From contig CAZKUN010000087.1 of assembly GCA_964555935.1 (NCBI GenBank), positions 1-32,682 of the forward strand: a stretch of 32,682 nucleotides of DNA. The letters run 5' to 3'. The translations under genes were made by a program, and so were the position numbers. Under the pieces are notes generated by a model that had not been told where the DNA came from, ran no database searches, and worked only from the letters and a program-made list of their open reading frames with translations. How positions within the stretch are numbered: the stretch's first letter is position 1; each line of letters begins with the position of its first letter. Below, piece by piece: positions 26,001 to 32,677 of this stretch. The DNA is from CAZKUN01 sp964555935 (GTDB lineage: Bacteria > Armatimonadota > Zipacnadia > Zipacnadales > VGFC01).

Positions 26001-26345
26001 CCACGCCTCAATAGTGAAGGCGCCCGCGGGCGAAAGAGCGTCGTGGTCCTGCGCCACCGCGCCCTGCGCGACGTCGTGCTCAGTGCTCGCGGGGAACGAC
26101 TCCAGCCCGCCGCCGAACTTCCCCTCCGCCACATACCCGGAATCGCCGCGCAGCACGAGCGCGTGTCCGTTGCCCGAGCTGTCCTCACCCTCAGCGCCGG
26201 CGTCGAACTGCCAAAGGCCAATGACGTCCGGTCCTGCCGCATCAGCACCCGTGTAGGGCTGCTGCCACGGTTCGGGAGGATCGGTTTGGCACATCGCCGA
26301 GGTCGCCAGCAGCAGAACGGTGATTGCCATGAATGCGTGTCGCAT
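23067..26345 (-). CDS. Large secreted LamG-domain glycoside hydrolase-like protein
   Basis: A 1092-residue exported protein, signal peptide MRHAFMAITVLLLATSAMCQ. Residues ~35-265 form a LamG/concanavalin-like lectin (IGLWQFDAGAEGEDSSGNGH, FTIEAWFKPRP, FIDQVRISSG). A beta-sandwich linker and a barrel-like region follow from ~380 (MPVLMWGGGDFETLKEIGF). SLIHSEIRDG has a Glu at a position plausible for an acid/base, but I cannot assign a GH family. A flavodoxin-like region (VLVMPGCDVLTEGVLKRIIEF, GGLIVAD) resembles the GH42 trimerisation domain, and two Ig-like beta domains end the protein. The last gene of the minus-strand run, it starts 23 bases after the HEAT-GH2N gene with GGGAGA upstream of ATG 26345. 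Confidence 0.72.
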   Translation of the reverse strand: MRHAFMAITVLLLATSAMCQTDPPEPWQQPYTGADAAGPDVIGLWQFDAGAEGEDSSGNGHALVLRGDSGYVAEGKFGGGLESFPASTEHDVAQGAVAQDHDALSPAGAFTIEAWFKPRPEMYDQARAVIIDKKYYYYANDAPTANNDYCLYLSRAGENRVRVIAFLGYGDDSAQYTSSDVDVLPDEWYHVAFTYDGAGTGRFFLNGTRIGKTTHEGRGPVSPGVYGFAIGDRHGSTHVGFPGFIDQVRISSGVVPFFTGSLEIEAEPGARCAFVRMEEDISIPIIITNDAGKALTDVEAVICLSGVDDGELLISLPDLDVGGSYAIPVPIDTAMRPDSYGWDVDVSATGEDRDYAVEGTIPFHIVPRPLPNQMPVLMWGGGDFETLKEIGFTHKLVHLVDYGKVWEAGEPTEAMAAGQVDQYAKQLDEHLVNGVGGAVYVYPGRWLARNEKLLEEYVRVDRNGEPYDKDNICGNFEAAQEFAYNVGASVANSYGDFPGLQSSLIHSEIRDGTSLCFHDHDREAFREFAGYDIPTQAASKSGVRYSTLPDFPNNRVIPDDDPLLTFYRWFWKGGDGWNNLHTQTHNGLKSTGRDDLWTFFDPAVRVPSVWGSGGEVDVASQWTYSYPDPIKIGQATDELFAMADGQPGQQVMKMTQVIWYRTGTAPDLPEDEADYVQWEKDIPDARFITISPDHMREAFWSKISRPIRGIMYHGWGSLVDAGPGGYRYTHPQTKEVLGELTRTVVRPLGPTLLQVPDRKADVALLESFASQAFAGRGTHGWSQSWEADAHLVLQWAQLQPRIVYDETVLRDGLNDFKVLVMPGCDVLTEGVLKRIIEFQDNGGLIVADEDVCPAIMPDILLSAYKRTKKADEDKAALQAMAVALRSELDDFYQRHADSSNPEVVVRCRESGATDYLFAVNDSREFGNYVGQHGLVMEKGLPSSATLSINHAGGNVYDLLAHEAVVTQAQPGGIAFDADFGPGAGTVYMVTDQAIDRVQIEAPARIKRGGQADVSVRVLGDDRNPMSAVIPVRIDIVDPAGRLAEYSGHYGAAGGELSLTLDTAWPDLTGRWTVRATELASGRTAERRIRVTP

Positions 26346-26368
26346 AGGTTTCTCCCTGTGAGCGCCCG

Positions 26369-27355
26369 CTATTTCAACGCATGCACGGCAACCGACTTCC
26401 AGATCCCGCCCGCGAACTTGCTGTCATACACGCGGACAGTAATCTGGTTCTCGGCGTTCCATTGGATCTCTTCAGTCACGTCTAGCGCGAACGACTCATC
26501 CCAGCCCGCCGGCCCCAGGTCATGCTGCCCCACGTAGATGCCATTGACCCACACCCACGCAACCTCGTCGACCGCGTCAAAATGCAGCTCCACAGCCAGG
26601 CACTCGGGCTTGTCCTCGAGCGTGATGGTCCTGCGATACCATGCCACCCCATCGTACTCGTGGCCCTGTTCCTCCCATGCCTTCTCGATGCTGATCTCGC
26701 CCCACGCCGAGTCGTCAAAGCCCGTCTCGTGCCACTTCTTCACGTGCCCGTCCTGCCCCGGGTCCAGCGCGAAGCGCCAACCGTCGGCGGGCAGAGGAAA
26801 GGCCTCGGCGACCTGGACGTCGTGATCCCAGTCCTTGCGGTCGCGTATCGAGGTGACTTCCTTGTGGAACGGCCACAGCGCCTTGGCCGCGATCTCGCGC
26901 ACCCTCGGAGACTCGTCCTTGGATGCGGTCTCAATAAGCTCGTCGATCCCGGCATCTCGGGGCCGGATGTTCACCAACTCCGCGATGGCGATCTGCCGAA
27001 TGACGGGGCTCTCATCAGATAGAGCCGTCGCCAGGTGCGGCGTCGCGTCGCTCCCCAGAACCGCTGCCAGCGTCCGGAGCGCGATCAGCCGCACGACGAA
27101 GTCCGAGTTTCCGAGCGCTTGGCCGAGCGCCTCGCGGGACGGCTCCCCTACCTTGGCCAGCAGTCGCGCAGCCGTGCGACGCACGACGGCGTTGTCGTCG
27201 TCGAGCGCTGCCGTGAGGGCAGGGACCGCGGCGGCGCCATCAGCCGCCAATCCATACAGGGCCGCCCGCCGCTCAGCCGGCGAGTCGGCAGAGGCCGCCG
27301 TAGCGGCCAACGTCGCGAGCGCGATGAGCAGCGATACCTTTGCCGCGCGTTTCAT
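26369..27355 (-). CDS. Secreted HEAT-repeat protein fused to a GH2-type sugar-binding domain
   Basis: A 328-residue protein. ATG 27355 (GAGGAGAG upstream) begins a signal peptide (KVSLLIALATLAATAASAD). Residues ~27-165 are about four HEAT repeats (AVVRRTAARLL, FVVRLIALRTL, PVIRQIAIAEL, PRVREIAAKAL). Residues ~185-328 match the N-terminal jelly roll of GH2 enzymes (WYRRTITL, VAWVWVNGIYVGQH, FALDVTEEI, ITVRVYDSKFAGGIWKSV). There is no TIM barrel, so it is a binding or scaffold protein, not an enzyme. It lies between the concanavalin-like and LamG genes and may help hold a glycan or partner. An upstream start at 27442 is unlikely. Confidence 0.82.
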   Translation of the reverse strand: MKRAAKVSLLIALATLAATAASADSPAERRAALYGLAADGAAAVPALTAALDDDNAVVRRTAARLLAKVGEPSREALGQALGNSDFVVRLIALRTLAAVLGSDATPHLATALSDESPVIRQIAIAELVNIRPRDAGIDELIETASKDESPRVREIAAKALWPFHKEVTSIRDRKDWDHDVQVAEAFPLPADGWRFALDPGQDGHVKKWHETGFDDSAWGEISIEKAWEEQGHEYDGVAWYRRTITLEDKPECLAVELHFDAVDEVAWVWVNGIYVGQHDLGPAGWDESFALDVTEEIQWNAENQITVRVYDSKFAGGIWKSVAVHALK

Positions 27356-27414
27356 GCTGTCTCTCCTCGGGTACTGGAGTTGCCAACACCAACGAGACTT
27401 CCGAGCAATCAGCT

Positions 27415-28104
27415 TCACTCTTCCGGCGCCACGGCGCTCCACGGAAGCGTTCCTTCCGAGCGCGTCGTCACCGAGTAGTAGTCACACGTGCCGTGGCAGC
27501 CCCAGATCCCTATCCGCGAGTTGAACCCAAAGTCGGGGAGCGTCAGCATCACCACATCCGAGTCATCAATCTGCAGCAGCATCGAGTGCCTGGCCGTGCT
27601 ATACCGAATCCGCATGACGTGCTCGATGTCCGGGTCTTGCCACCGATTTATCCGCGCCAGCGGCGGGTAGTTCGTTTCCCGCGTCTCGGGGTCAGTCGAC
27701 ACCTGCCAAGCCGCCATGGTGTAGGAGGCCACGAAGACCGCAATTCCGCTCACCAGGGCATCGCCCTCAACCGTGGGCGACAGGAAGACGCCCGGGGCCG
27801 TGCCCTGCTCCGGCCCGATCCGGAACCGCACCTCAAACTCCCCCTCATCCATCCCCGAGTCCATCATCAGCAGCACGTTGTCCTCGTGGGCCTTCTTCTG
27901 CTCATCGGTGAAGGTGTCCGTGCCCAGAGAGTCGGCCCGCTGGACGAAAGTACCAAGGGTCTCGTGGAGCGGCAAGCGCAGCGGCGTCCACTGAGCCGCA
28001 TCCCACTGGCCTTCGGCAAAGCTGATCGTCTCATCGGCGATCGCGGCGAAAGGCGCGACAACAGTGAGAAGCGCGCAGGCAATGACCGGCATGGTTCGTT
28101 TCAT
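27415..28104 (-). CDS. Secreted concanavalin-like beta-sandwich protein
   Basis: A 229-residue exported protein with signal peptide MKRTMPVIACALLTVVAPFAAIA. The body has the look of a concanavalin/DUF1080-like jelly roll (EGEFEVRFRIGPEQGTAPGVFLSP, HSMLLQIDDSDVVMLTLPD, GFNSRIGIWGCHGTCDYYSV). No catalytic signature is recognised, so glycan binding or a minor hydrolase is only suggested. ATG 28104 has GGAGG 7 bases upstream. It lies between the PfkB kinase and HEAT-GH2N genes on the same strand, at short spacing, consistent with a carbohydrate-utilisation run. Confidence 0.7.
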   Translation of the reverse strand: MKRTMPVIACALLTVVAPFAAIADETISFAEGQWDAAQWTPLRLPLHETLGTFVQRADSLGTDTFTDEQKKAHEDNVLLMMDSGMDEGEFEVRFRIGPEQGTAPGVFLSPTVEGDALVSGIAVFVASYTMAAWQVSTDPETRETNYPPLARINRWQDPDIEHVMRIRYSTARHSMLLQIDDSDVVMLTLPDFGFNSRIGIWGCHGTCDYYSVTTRSEGTLPWSAVAPEE

Positions 28105-28149
28105 TGGAGGTCCTCCATGGTGAATCGTCGACTCAGGAGCGTCGTAGGC

Positions 28150-29076
28150 TTACTGGGGCAGCGTCTCACCCTTCGTCAAGAGCGCTTCGACTTCGCCCAT
28201 CGTTCCAAGACGGGCTCGTCCGCCGAGGCCACGAGTGGACAGAGCAGCAGCCGCCGAGGCGAAGCGCAGGTTCTCCGCGAGCGGCTTGCCAAGCGCAAGG
28301 CCGTAGGCGAACGCCCCATGGAACACGTCCCCCGCACCGGTTGTATCGACCACATCGACCTTGAACGCGGGGACGTGGTGCGTCTCATCGCTCGTCACTG
28401 CCACGCAGCCTTGGTCGCCCATGGTGATGATCGCGGTATCGGGGCCCAGCCCGAGAATCGCGCGGCAGATGGCCTCGGGCTCTGTTTCGCCCGTGAGTTC
28501 CTGGCCGAAGTGGAGCGGGAAGATCGGGTGTGTCGCCAGCGAGGTCAGCTCGACATTTCGCTCGTTGGGCTTCTCAAGATCGAGCACCACCGGCTTGTCC
28601 AACTCGCGCGCGACCTGGGCGCAGTAGATCCCCGCGTCAATGGCGTGGCTGTCGATCAGCACGGCCTTCGCTCGGGCAACGAGCGCGGGGTCGACATCGT
28701 CTGGCGTGGGCTTGCCCATCGTGCCATTGCGCCACATGATGCTGCGCTTGCCGGTGGATTCGTGGATGATGCAGATGGCGAACTGGCTCGTGGTGTCGGG
28801 GATCACGCGGATAGGGCCAGTCTCGACGCCGACGGCCTCGAGCGCCTCCGTGATGTTGCGCCCGTTCTTGTCGCTGCCGACGCGGCCCATGACAGCCGCC
28901 TTCCCACCAAGCGTGGCAATCGCAGCCGATGCCGTGGCGGATTGCCCGCCGCCGGCCTCGACCATCTCGCTCATCGGGCATTTTTGATCCAACTCGGGGT
29001 AGCGCCCGACGATGCCGAGCAGATCCCAGCAACAACAGGCCATGCAGAGGACATCGAGGTCGGGCAGCGTGGTCAC
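28150..29076 (-). CDS. PfkB family carbohydrate kinase
   Basis: A 308-residue ribokinase-fold kinase. The C-terminal PfkB signature DTTGAGDVFHGAFAYGLALG holds the catalytic Asp, and GGGQSATASAAIATLGGKA marks the N-terminal sugar-binding region. It phosphorylates a sugar or sugar-like substrate with ATP; the substrate is unclear. I chose GTG at 29076 (MTTLPDLDVLC). A TTG at 29094 would extend the frame into the palindromic repeat at 29081-29110, which is probably not coding. It is 40 bases after the Gfo/Idh/MocA gene, and both may serve catabolism of the same sugar. Confidence 0.85.
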   Translation of the reverse strand: MTTLPDLDVLCMACCCWDLLGIVGRYPELDQKCPMSEMVEAGGGQSATASAAIATLGGKAAVMGRVGSDKNGRNITEALEAVGVETGPIRVIPDTTSQFAICIIHESTGKRSIMWRNGTMGKPTPDDVDPALVARAKAVLIDSHAIDAGIYCAQVARELDKPVVLDLEKPNERNVELTSLATHPIFPLHFGQELTGETEPEAICRAILGLGPDTAIITMGDQGCVAVTSDETHHVPAFKVDVVDTTGAGDVFHGAFAYGLALGKPLAENLRFASAAAALSTRGLGGRARLGTMGEVEALLTKGETLPQ

Positions 29077-29080
29077 CTCT

Positions 29081-29110
29081 GTGTAGGGGCGCAAGTCATT
29101 GCGCCCTGTG
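29081..29110. repeat. Palindromic repeat R1 between the oxidoreductase and PfkB genes
   Basis: Arms at 29087-29094 and 29099-29106 are exact reverse complements (8 bp, 4-base loop). Read on the minus strand it follows the pattern ACACAGGGCGCAATGA then CTTGCGCCCCTACAC, nearly the same as R2. It fills the gap between the oxidoreductase stop and the kinase start. Confidence 0.72.
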
Positions 29111-29116
29111 TCGTGC

Positions 29117-30202
29117 TCAGCGATTGGGCTTCCACAGATCTATGGGCGTCGCGTTCGCGGGCGGGCGGAAGGGCAGGTCGATGCGTTTGCCCTGGCCGGC
29201 GCTGGCGTAGGCAGCGAACACGATCTCCATCACGTCGCGCCCGTCGGCGCCGGTGACGATCGGCTCTTCGTCGTTCTTCACGCAGTCGATGAAGTGCTCC
29301 ATCTCCTGCGGGAAGCCGTAGTTCCACATCTCCTCGAAGGTGCAGAAGCTCCAGCCCTTCGTGGTTGAGGCCTTCTCGACGGAGTAATCATAACCGCGCT
29401 CGCTGTAGACGCGCATGGCGTTGCCATAGAGCAAGTCAGCGAAGATGACGCCCTCGGAGCCGTAGAACTCGGCCAAGTCATCCATCCCACCGACCTTGGC
29501 CCAGCTCTCCTCGGCCATCCCGCGACCGCCGCCTTCGAACTCGACGATGATGATCGCGTCGTCATCGCCCTCGGTCCGGTCCTTGTGAACATACGTGCCC
29601 ATCTGAGCCGTCACTGCCGTGGGCTTGCGGTCGCCGAAGAGCCACATGAAGAAGAGGAACGCGTGACAGCCCATGTCCAGCGTCACGCCGCCGCCGGAGC
29701 GCTCCACATCCCAGAACCACTCGGCGTGCGGGCCGTCGTGCTTCTCAGCCTGCTTGGCAAGGTAGAGATCGCCGATGGCGCCCGAGTCGATCAGGTCTTT
29801 CGCGCGCACGTACTTCGGCGCGAACAACAATTCCTCGGCGTACATGAACTTGATGCCGGCTTCATCACACGCCGCCACCATTCGCTCCGCCTCTTCCATC
29901 GTCCGGCAGAGGGGCTTCTCGCAGACGACGTGCTTGCCGGCCTCAGCACACGCCAGGACCATCTCGCAGTGGAGATCGTTCGGCGCGCCGATGGTGACCA
30001 TATCAACGTCGTCGCGAGCGATGAGATCACGGTACTCGGTATGCCAGTTGGGGATGCCGTGCGTGTCCGCGAAGGAGCTAACATGCTCCTCCGTCGGCGA
30101 CGCAACAGCGACGACATCGGCATCGGGGATGCGTTTGAGGGACTCAGCGTGAATCTCGGCGATGAACCGCGAGCCGATCATCCCGACTCGGACCTTGTCC
30201 AC
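29117..30202 (-). CDS. Gfo/Idh/MocA family oxidoreductase
   Basis: A 361-residue NAD(P)-dependent oxidoreductase. The N-terminal Rossmann motif reads VGMIGSRFIAEIHAESL, and the family's EKP motif is present in VVCEKPLCRTMEEAERMV. GCHAF and the C-terminal beta sheet region follow as expected. It oxidises or reduces a sugar, inositol or related compound in the cytoplasm. GTG 30202 with GGGGAGGG 8 bases upstream is better than upstream ATGs at 30232 and 30220, which lie beside the repeat. The gene is flanked on both sides by inverted copies of one palindromic repeat (29081-29110 and 30236-30263). Confidence 0.88.
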   Translation of the reverse strand: MDKVRVGMIGSRFIAEIHAESLKRIPDADVVAVASPTEEHVSSFADTHGIPNWHTEYRDLIARDDVDMVTIGAPNDLHCEMVLACAEAGKHVVCEKPLCRTMEEAERMVAACDEAGIKFMYAEELLFAPKYVRAKDLIDSGAIGDLYLAKQAEKHDGPHAEWFWDVERSGGGVTLDMGCHAFLFFMWLFGDRKPTAVTAQMGTYVHKDRTEGDDDAIIIVEFEGGGRGMAEESWAKVGGMDDLAEFYGSEGVIFADLLYGNAMRVYSERGYDYSVEKASTTKGWSFCTFEEMWNYGFPQEMEHFIDCVKNDEEPIVTGADGRDVMEIVFAAYASAGQGKRIDLPFRPPANATPIDLWKPNR

Positions 30203-30210
30203 GAGCAGAG

Positions 30211-30218
30211 CCCTCCCC
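30211..30218 (-). promoter_or_regulatory. Ribosome binding site fixing the GTG start of the oxidoreductase
   Basis: On the minus strand the site reads GGGGAGGG, 8 bases before GTG at 30202. This places the start inside the longer possible reading frame. Confidence 0.65.
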
Positions 30219-30235
30219 ATGGCAGAAGACACGTC

Positions 30236-30263
30236 AGGGCGCGATGAATCGCGCCCTACACGG
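30236..30263. repeat. Palindromic repeat R2, inverted copy of R1
   Basis: Arms at 30236-30244 and 30249-30257 are exact reverse complements (9 bp, 4-base loop). The plus strand reads AGGGCGCGATGAATCGCGC then CCTACACG, matching the minus strand of R1 with three substitutions and one indel. It fills the gap between the acidic-protein stop and the oxidoreductase start. Confidence 0.72.
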
Positions 30264-30277
30264 TGCTCAACGCCGCG

Positions 30278-30862
30278 TTACTCTTCCGGTGCGGCGAAGG
30301 CGGAGTCGGCGGGCTTGTCGTCGTCATCCGCGGCGGCGAAGGCGGAGTCAGCGGGAGCTTCCTCGGCCACGGGCTCCTCGGCGACTGGCTCTTCCGCCGG
30401 GGCATCGTCGGCTTCAGGAGCGCCGGTCGGCGCCTCTTCAGCGACCTCCGGCTCTTCCTCGACTTCAGGCTCCTCGCGGCCGGCCAGCTTCGTGAACGTG
30501 GCGGCGAAGGCCTCAGCCTGTTCCGCATCAAAGTGCGCGGAGTCAACGGCGATGGTCGCCTTACGGGGAAAAGTCTCGTCGCCCTCGGCAGCCGGCATGT
30601 CGATCCAGACCGCGATGCGAAGGCCCGGCGGCAGGGGCTTCTCGTCCGGCTCCTCGTCCTCCTCCAACTCGGCGGCCGGATCAGTGTAGCCGATTTCGAT
30701 GTCGTCGAAAGCCAGCTCGCCACGCAGCCACTCCGGCACGGGCGAATCGTCGGCGGTGTCGACAACCAGCTTCTCGTCGGCGAGCGTCAGTTTTGCCTCG
30801 GCGCCCTCGGGGTCCAGCTTCGTAAGCGTCAGTTCAAGCACTTCCACGGTTTCGTCGGCCAC
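30278..30862 (-). CDS. Acidic protein with Glu/Pro/Ala-rich repeat tail, unknown function
   Basis: A 194-residue, strongly acidic protein that I do not recognise. GTG 30862 is preceded by AAGGGAG at 30871-30877 (8-base spacing); a longer reading from 31027 runs through a palindrome and is not credible. The first ~125 residues look like a folded alternating beta/alpha domain (EVLELTLTKLDPEGAEAKLTL, LAFDDIEIGY, RIAVWIDMPAAEG, KATIAVDSAHFDAEQ). The tail repeats short units: EEPEVEEEPEVAEE, EEPVAEEPVAEEAP, then two copies of PADSAFAA. No signal peptide is visible. It lies between the E2 acyltransferase and oxidoreductase genes, 82 bases after the former. Confidence 0.72.
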   Translation of the reverse strand: MADETVEVLELTLTKLDPEGAEAKLTLADEKLVVDTADDSPVPEWLRGELAFDDIEIGYTDPAAELEEDEEPDEKPLPPGLRIAVWIDMPAAEGDETFPRKATIAVDSAHFDAEQAEAFAATFTKLAGREEPEVEEEPEVAEEAPTGAPEADDAPAEEPVAEEPVAEEAPADSAFAAADDDDKPADSAFAAPEE

Positions 30863-30910
30863 AGCAAAGTCTCCCTTCACGTCGGTGCGATGGGCGCGTG
30901 AACGGCGTCT

Positions 30911-30930
30911 TGCGGGTCGGGAGACCCGCA
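30911..30930. repeat. Palindrome R3 between the E2 and acidic-protein genes
   Basis: Arms 30911-30918 and 30923-30930 are exact reverse complements (8 bp, loop GGGA). It sits in the 82-base gap between two minus-strand genes. Its sequence differs from R1/R2. It could be a transcript-processing hairpin or a dispersed repeat. Confidence 0.6.
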
Positions 30931-30944
30931 GGCACGGACATCCT

Positions 30945-31682
30945 TCACGCGTCCCAATTCTCGAGTTTGTCGCGCAGTTCAGCCAGGAACGGCGCGGCCT
31001 CCGCGCCGTCGAGGGCGCGGTGGTCAACGGTCAGCGACATATTCATCGCCGGAGCGGCCACCACCGAGCACTCGCTCGGATCCTGGCCAGGCCGCCAGCC
31101 AGAGCCTCCGTCCACCACTGGACGCAGCGTCATCGAACCAACGGCGAGGATCGCGACTTGCGGGGGGCTGATGATCGCGTCGAAGCTATCAATGCCCGCG
31201 GGCCCGATATTGCTCACCGTGAACCCGGCGCCCATCTGGAGGCTGGCCCGGAGCTTCCCGTTGCGGGCTAAGTCTACCATTTCCTTCGTCTCGGGCGCAA
31301 TGTCCCAGACGCTTTTTTGGTCGGCGTCCGAGACGGTCGGCAACACAACGCCCTGGGGCGTCGCGGCGGCGAACCCGACGTTGATGGGTTTGAGCTGTCT
31401 GATGCCCTCCTCAGCGACCCACGCGTTAAGGTGACGGTGCGCGGGCAGCAGGTCGCCAATCGCCTTGATGATGATGTCGTTGAAGGTCGGCAAGACGCGC
31501 TCGCCGGCCTCTTCCTTGTACTTGGTGCGGGCCGCTATCATGGCCTCGCCCCGGACCAGGACCGTCATGATGAACGTGGGTTTCTCGCGGCGACTGGCCA
31601 ACACGCGGTCGCCGATCGCTTGGCGGACGGGCGGAATCTCGACGAGGTCAAACTCGGGTTCGCGACTGCGGCGTTTGGGCAT
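30945..31682 (-). CDS. Stand-alone 2-oxoacid dehydrogenase E2-type acyltransferase catalytic domain
   Basis: A 245-residue protein covering only the catalytic domain of lipoate acyltransferases. The end motifs are clear: FTVSNIGPAGIDSFDAIISP, PPQVAILAVGS and DHRALDGAEAAPFL with the catalytic His and Asp. Full-length E2 proteins have ~400-550 residues with one or more lipoyl domains and a peripheral-subunit-binding domain, all absent here; residues 1-35 are only a short basic lead. ATG 31682 has GGAGG 7 bases upstream; a TTG at 31688 is also in frame. No E1 or E3 gene is nearby. It could use free CoA thioesters or a lipoyl carrier encoded elsewhere. Confidence 0.86.
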   Translation of the reverse strand: MPKRRSREPEFDLVEIPPVRQAIGDRVLASRREKPTFIMTVLVRGEAMIAARTKYKEEAGERVLPTFNDIIIKAIGDLLPAHRHLNAWVAEEGIRQLKPINVGFAAATPQGVVLPTVSDADQKSVWDIAPETKEMVDLARNGKLRASLQMGAGFTVSNIGPAGIDSFDAIISPPQVAILAVGSMTLRPVVDGGSGWRPGQDPSECSVVAAPAMNMSLTVDHRALDGAEAAPFLAELRDKLENWDA

Positions 31683-31704
31683 TTTCAATCCTCCGGACGG
31701 GTAA

Positions 31705-31720
31705 AGGCACCAGCGTGCCT
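31705..31720. repeat. Short palindrome R4 upstream of the E2 gene
   Basis: AGGCAC at 31705-31710 pairs with GTGCCT at 31715-31720 around the loop CAGC. It lies in the 131-base divergent gap between the E2 and PHP genes. This short hairpin type is often dispersed in related genomes. It could also be an operator, and the evidence is weak. Confidence 0.4.
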
Positions 31721-31813
31721 GTTCATTTCGGTGTGACGAAGGTCATGACCTCGGGCGAAGGTCGCCAAGTGTCCGACACGGAATGGCCACGCGCCCAGGA
31801 GGGCAACCAATCA

Positions 31814-32677
31814 ATGAAGATTGTCTCGCCGTACACCGGCAACGGAAAGTGGTACCGCGGCAACCTCCACACCCACAGCACGAATTCCGACGGCGGCACG
31901 TCACCGATGGACTTGGGGCGATTCTACGCCGGTGAGGGTTACGACTTCCTGGCCATCACCGACCATGGAGTGGTGACCGACCCAAACGAGTACAAAGTGC
32001 CTGGCCTACTGGGCATCCCCGGTGAGGAACTCAGCAGACCGCACATCGTCGGCCTGGGTCTGAGCGAGACCATCACTGATGACCTCGACTTTGCCGGGCA
32101 GATCGCGGCGATCCGCTCGCAAGGCGGCCTGCCGATATTGGCTCACCCAAACTGGATGGGCTTGCATGTCGACGAGATCGCGGAGCAGGACGGTCTCGCC
32201 GGGATGGAGATCTACAACTTCATCTGCGAGTCCCTCAATGGCAAGGGGCACTCGCTGAGCATGTACGACGAGCTGCTCGAGCGCGGCCGCCGGTTCTGGG
32301 GGCTCGCCGTCGACGATGCTCACATGTCGGCGAACCACCCCGGCGGCGCCAAAGCCTGGGTGATGGTCCAAGCCGAGGACCTGACCGTCGAGGCGATTCT
32401 GGCCGGGGTCGAAGCCGGCGACTTCTACTCGTCCACGGGACCGGAAATCCAGTCCATCGAAGTGGATGGTGAGCAGATCCATATCACCTGTTCCGCGTGC
32501 GTGTCGATCATCGCCGCAGGATGGGGACCGCATGGGACGCGCGTCAACGCCCTGCCCGGCAAGACGCTTACCGAGGCGACATACCAGCCGAATCCAGGCA
32601 TGAAGTACTGTCGCTTTGAGGTGCGAGCGGCGGATGGGACGGCAGCGTGGAGCAACCCGCTGTGGATTGAGGAGTGA
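31814..32677 (+). CDS. PHP-domain metal-dependent phosphoesterase
   Basis: A 287-residue PHP-superfamily protein. Metal ligands are visible: His19 and His21 in LHTHSTNSDG, Asp50-His51 in LAITDHGVVTD, Glu71 in IPGEELS, His77 in RPHIVG, LAHPNW, and VDDAH near the end of the barrel. The C-terminal ~80 residues form a beta domain. It hydrolyses a phosphate ester; the substrate is unknown and not necessarily DNA. ATG 31814 has AGGAGGG at 31797-31803; the longer reading from 31715 begins in the palindrome R4. It diverges from the E2 gene. Confidence 0.85.
   Translation: MKIVSPYTGNGKWYRGNLHTHSTNSDGGTSPMDLGRFYAGEGYDFLAITDHGVVTDPNEYKVPGLLGIPGEELSRPHIVGLGLSETITDDLDFAGQIAAIRSQGGLPILAHPNWMGLHVDEIAEQDGLAGMEIYNFICESLNGKGHSLSMYDELLERGRRFWGLAVDDAHMSANHPGGAKAWVMVQAEDLTVEAILAGVEAGDFYSSTGPEIQSIEVDGEQIHITCSACVSIIAAGWGPHGTRVNALPGKTLTEATYQPNPGMKYCRFEVRAADGTAAWSNPLWIEE

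Noticed and set aside
29077..29094. TTG start of PfkB at 29094
   Set aside because: It lies inside palindrome R1; GTG 29076 excludes the repeat and keeps the conserved DVLC start of the fold.
27340..29256. 638-residue plus-strand open frame spanning four genes
   Set aside because: It is antisense to PfkB, concanavalin-like and HEAT-GH2N genes, its translation is Arg/His-rich without motifs, and long antisense frames are expected at this GC content.
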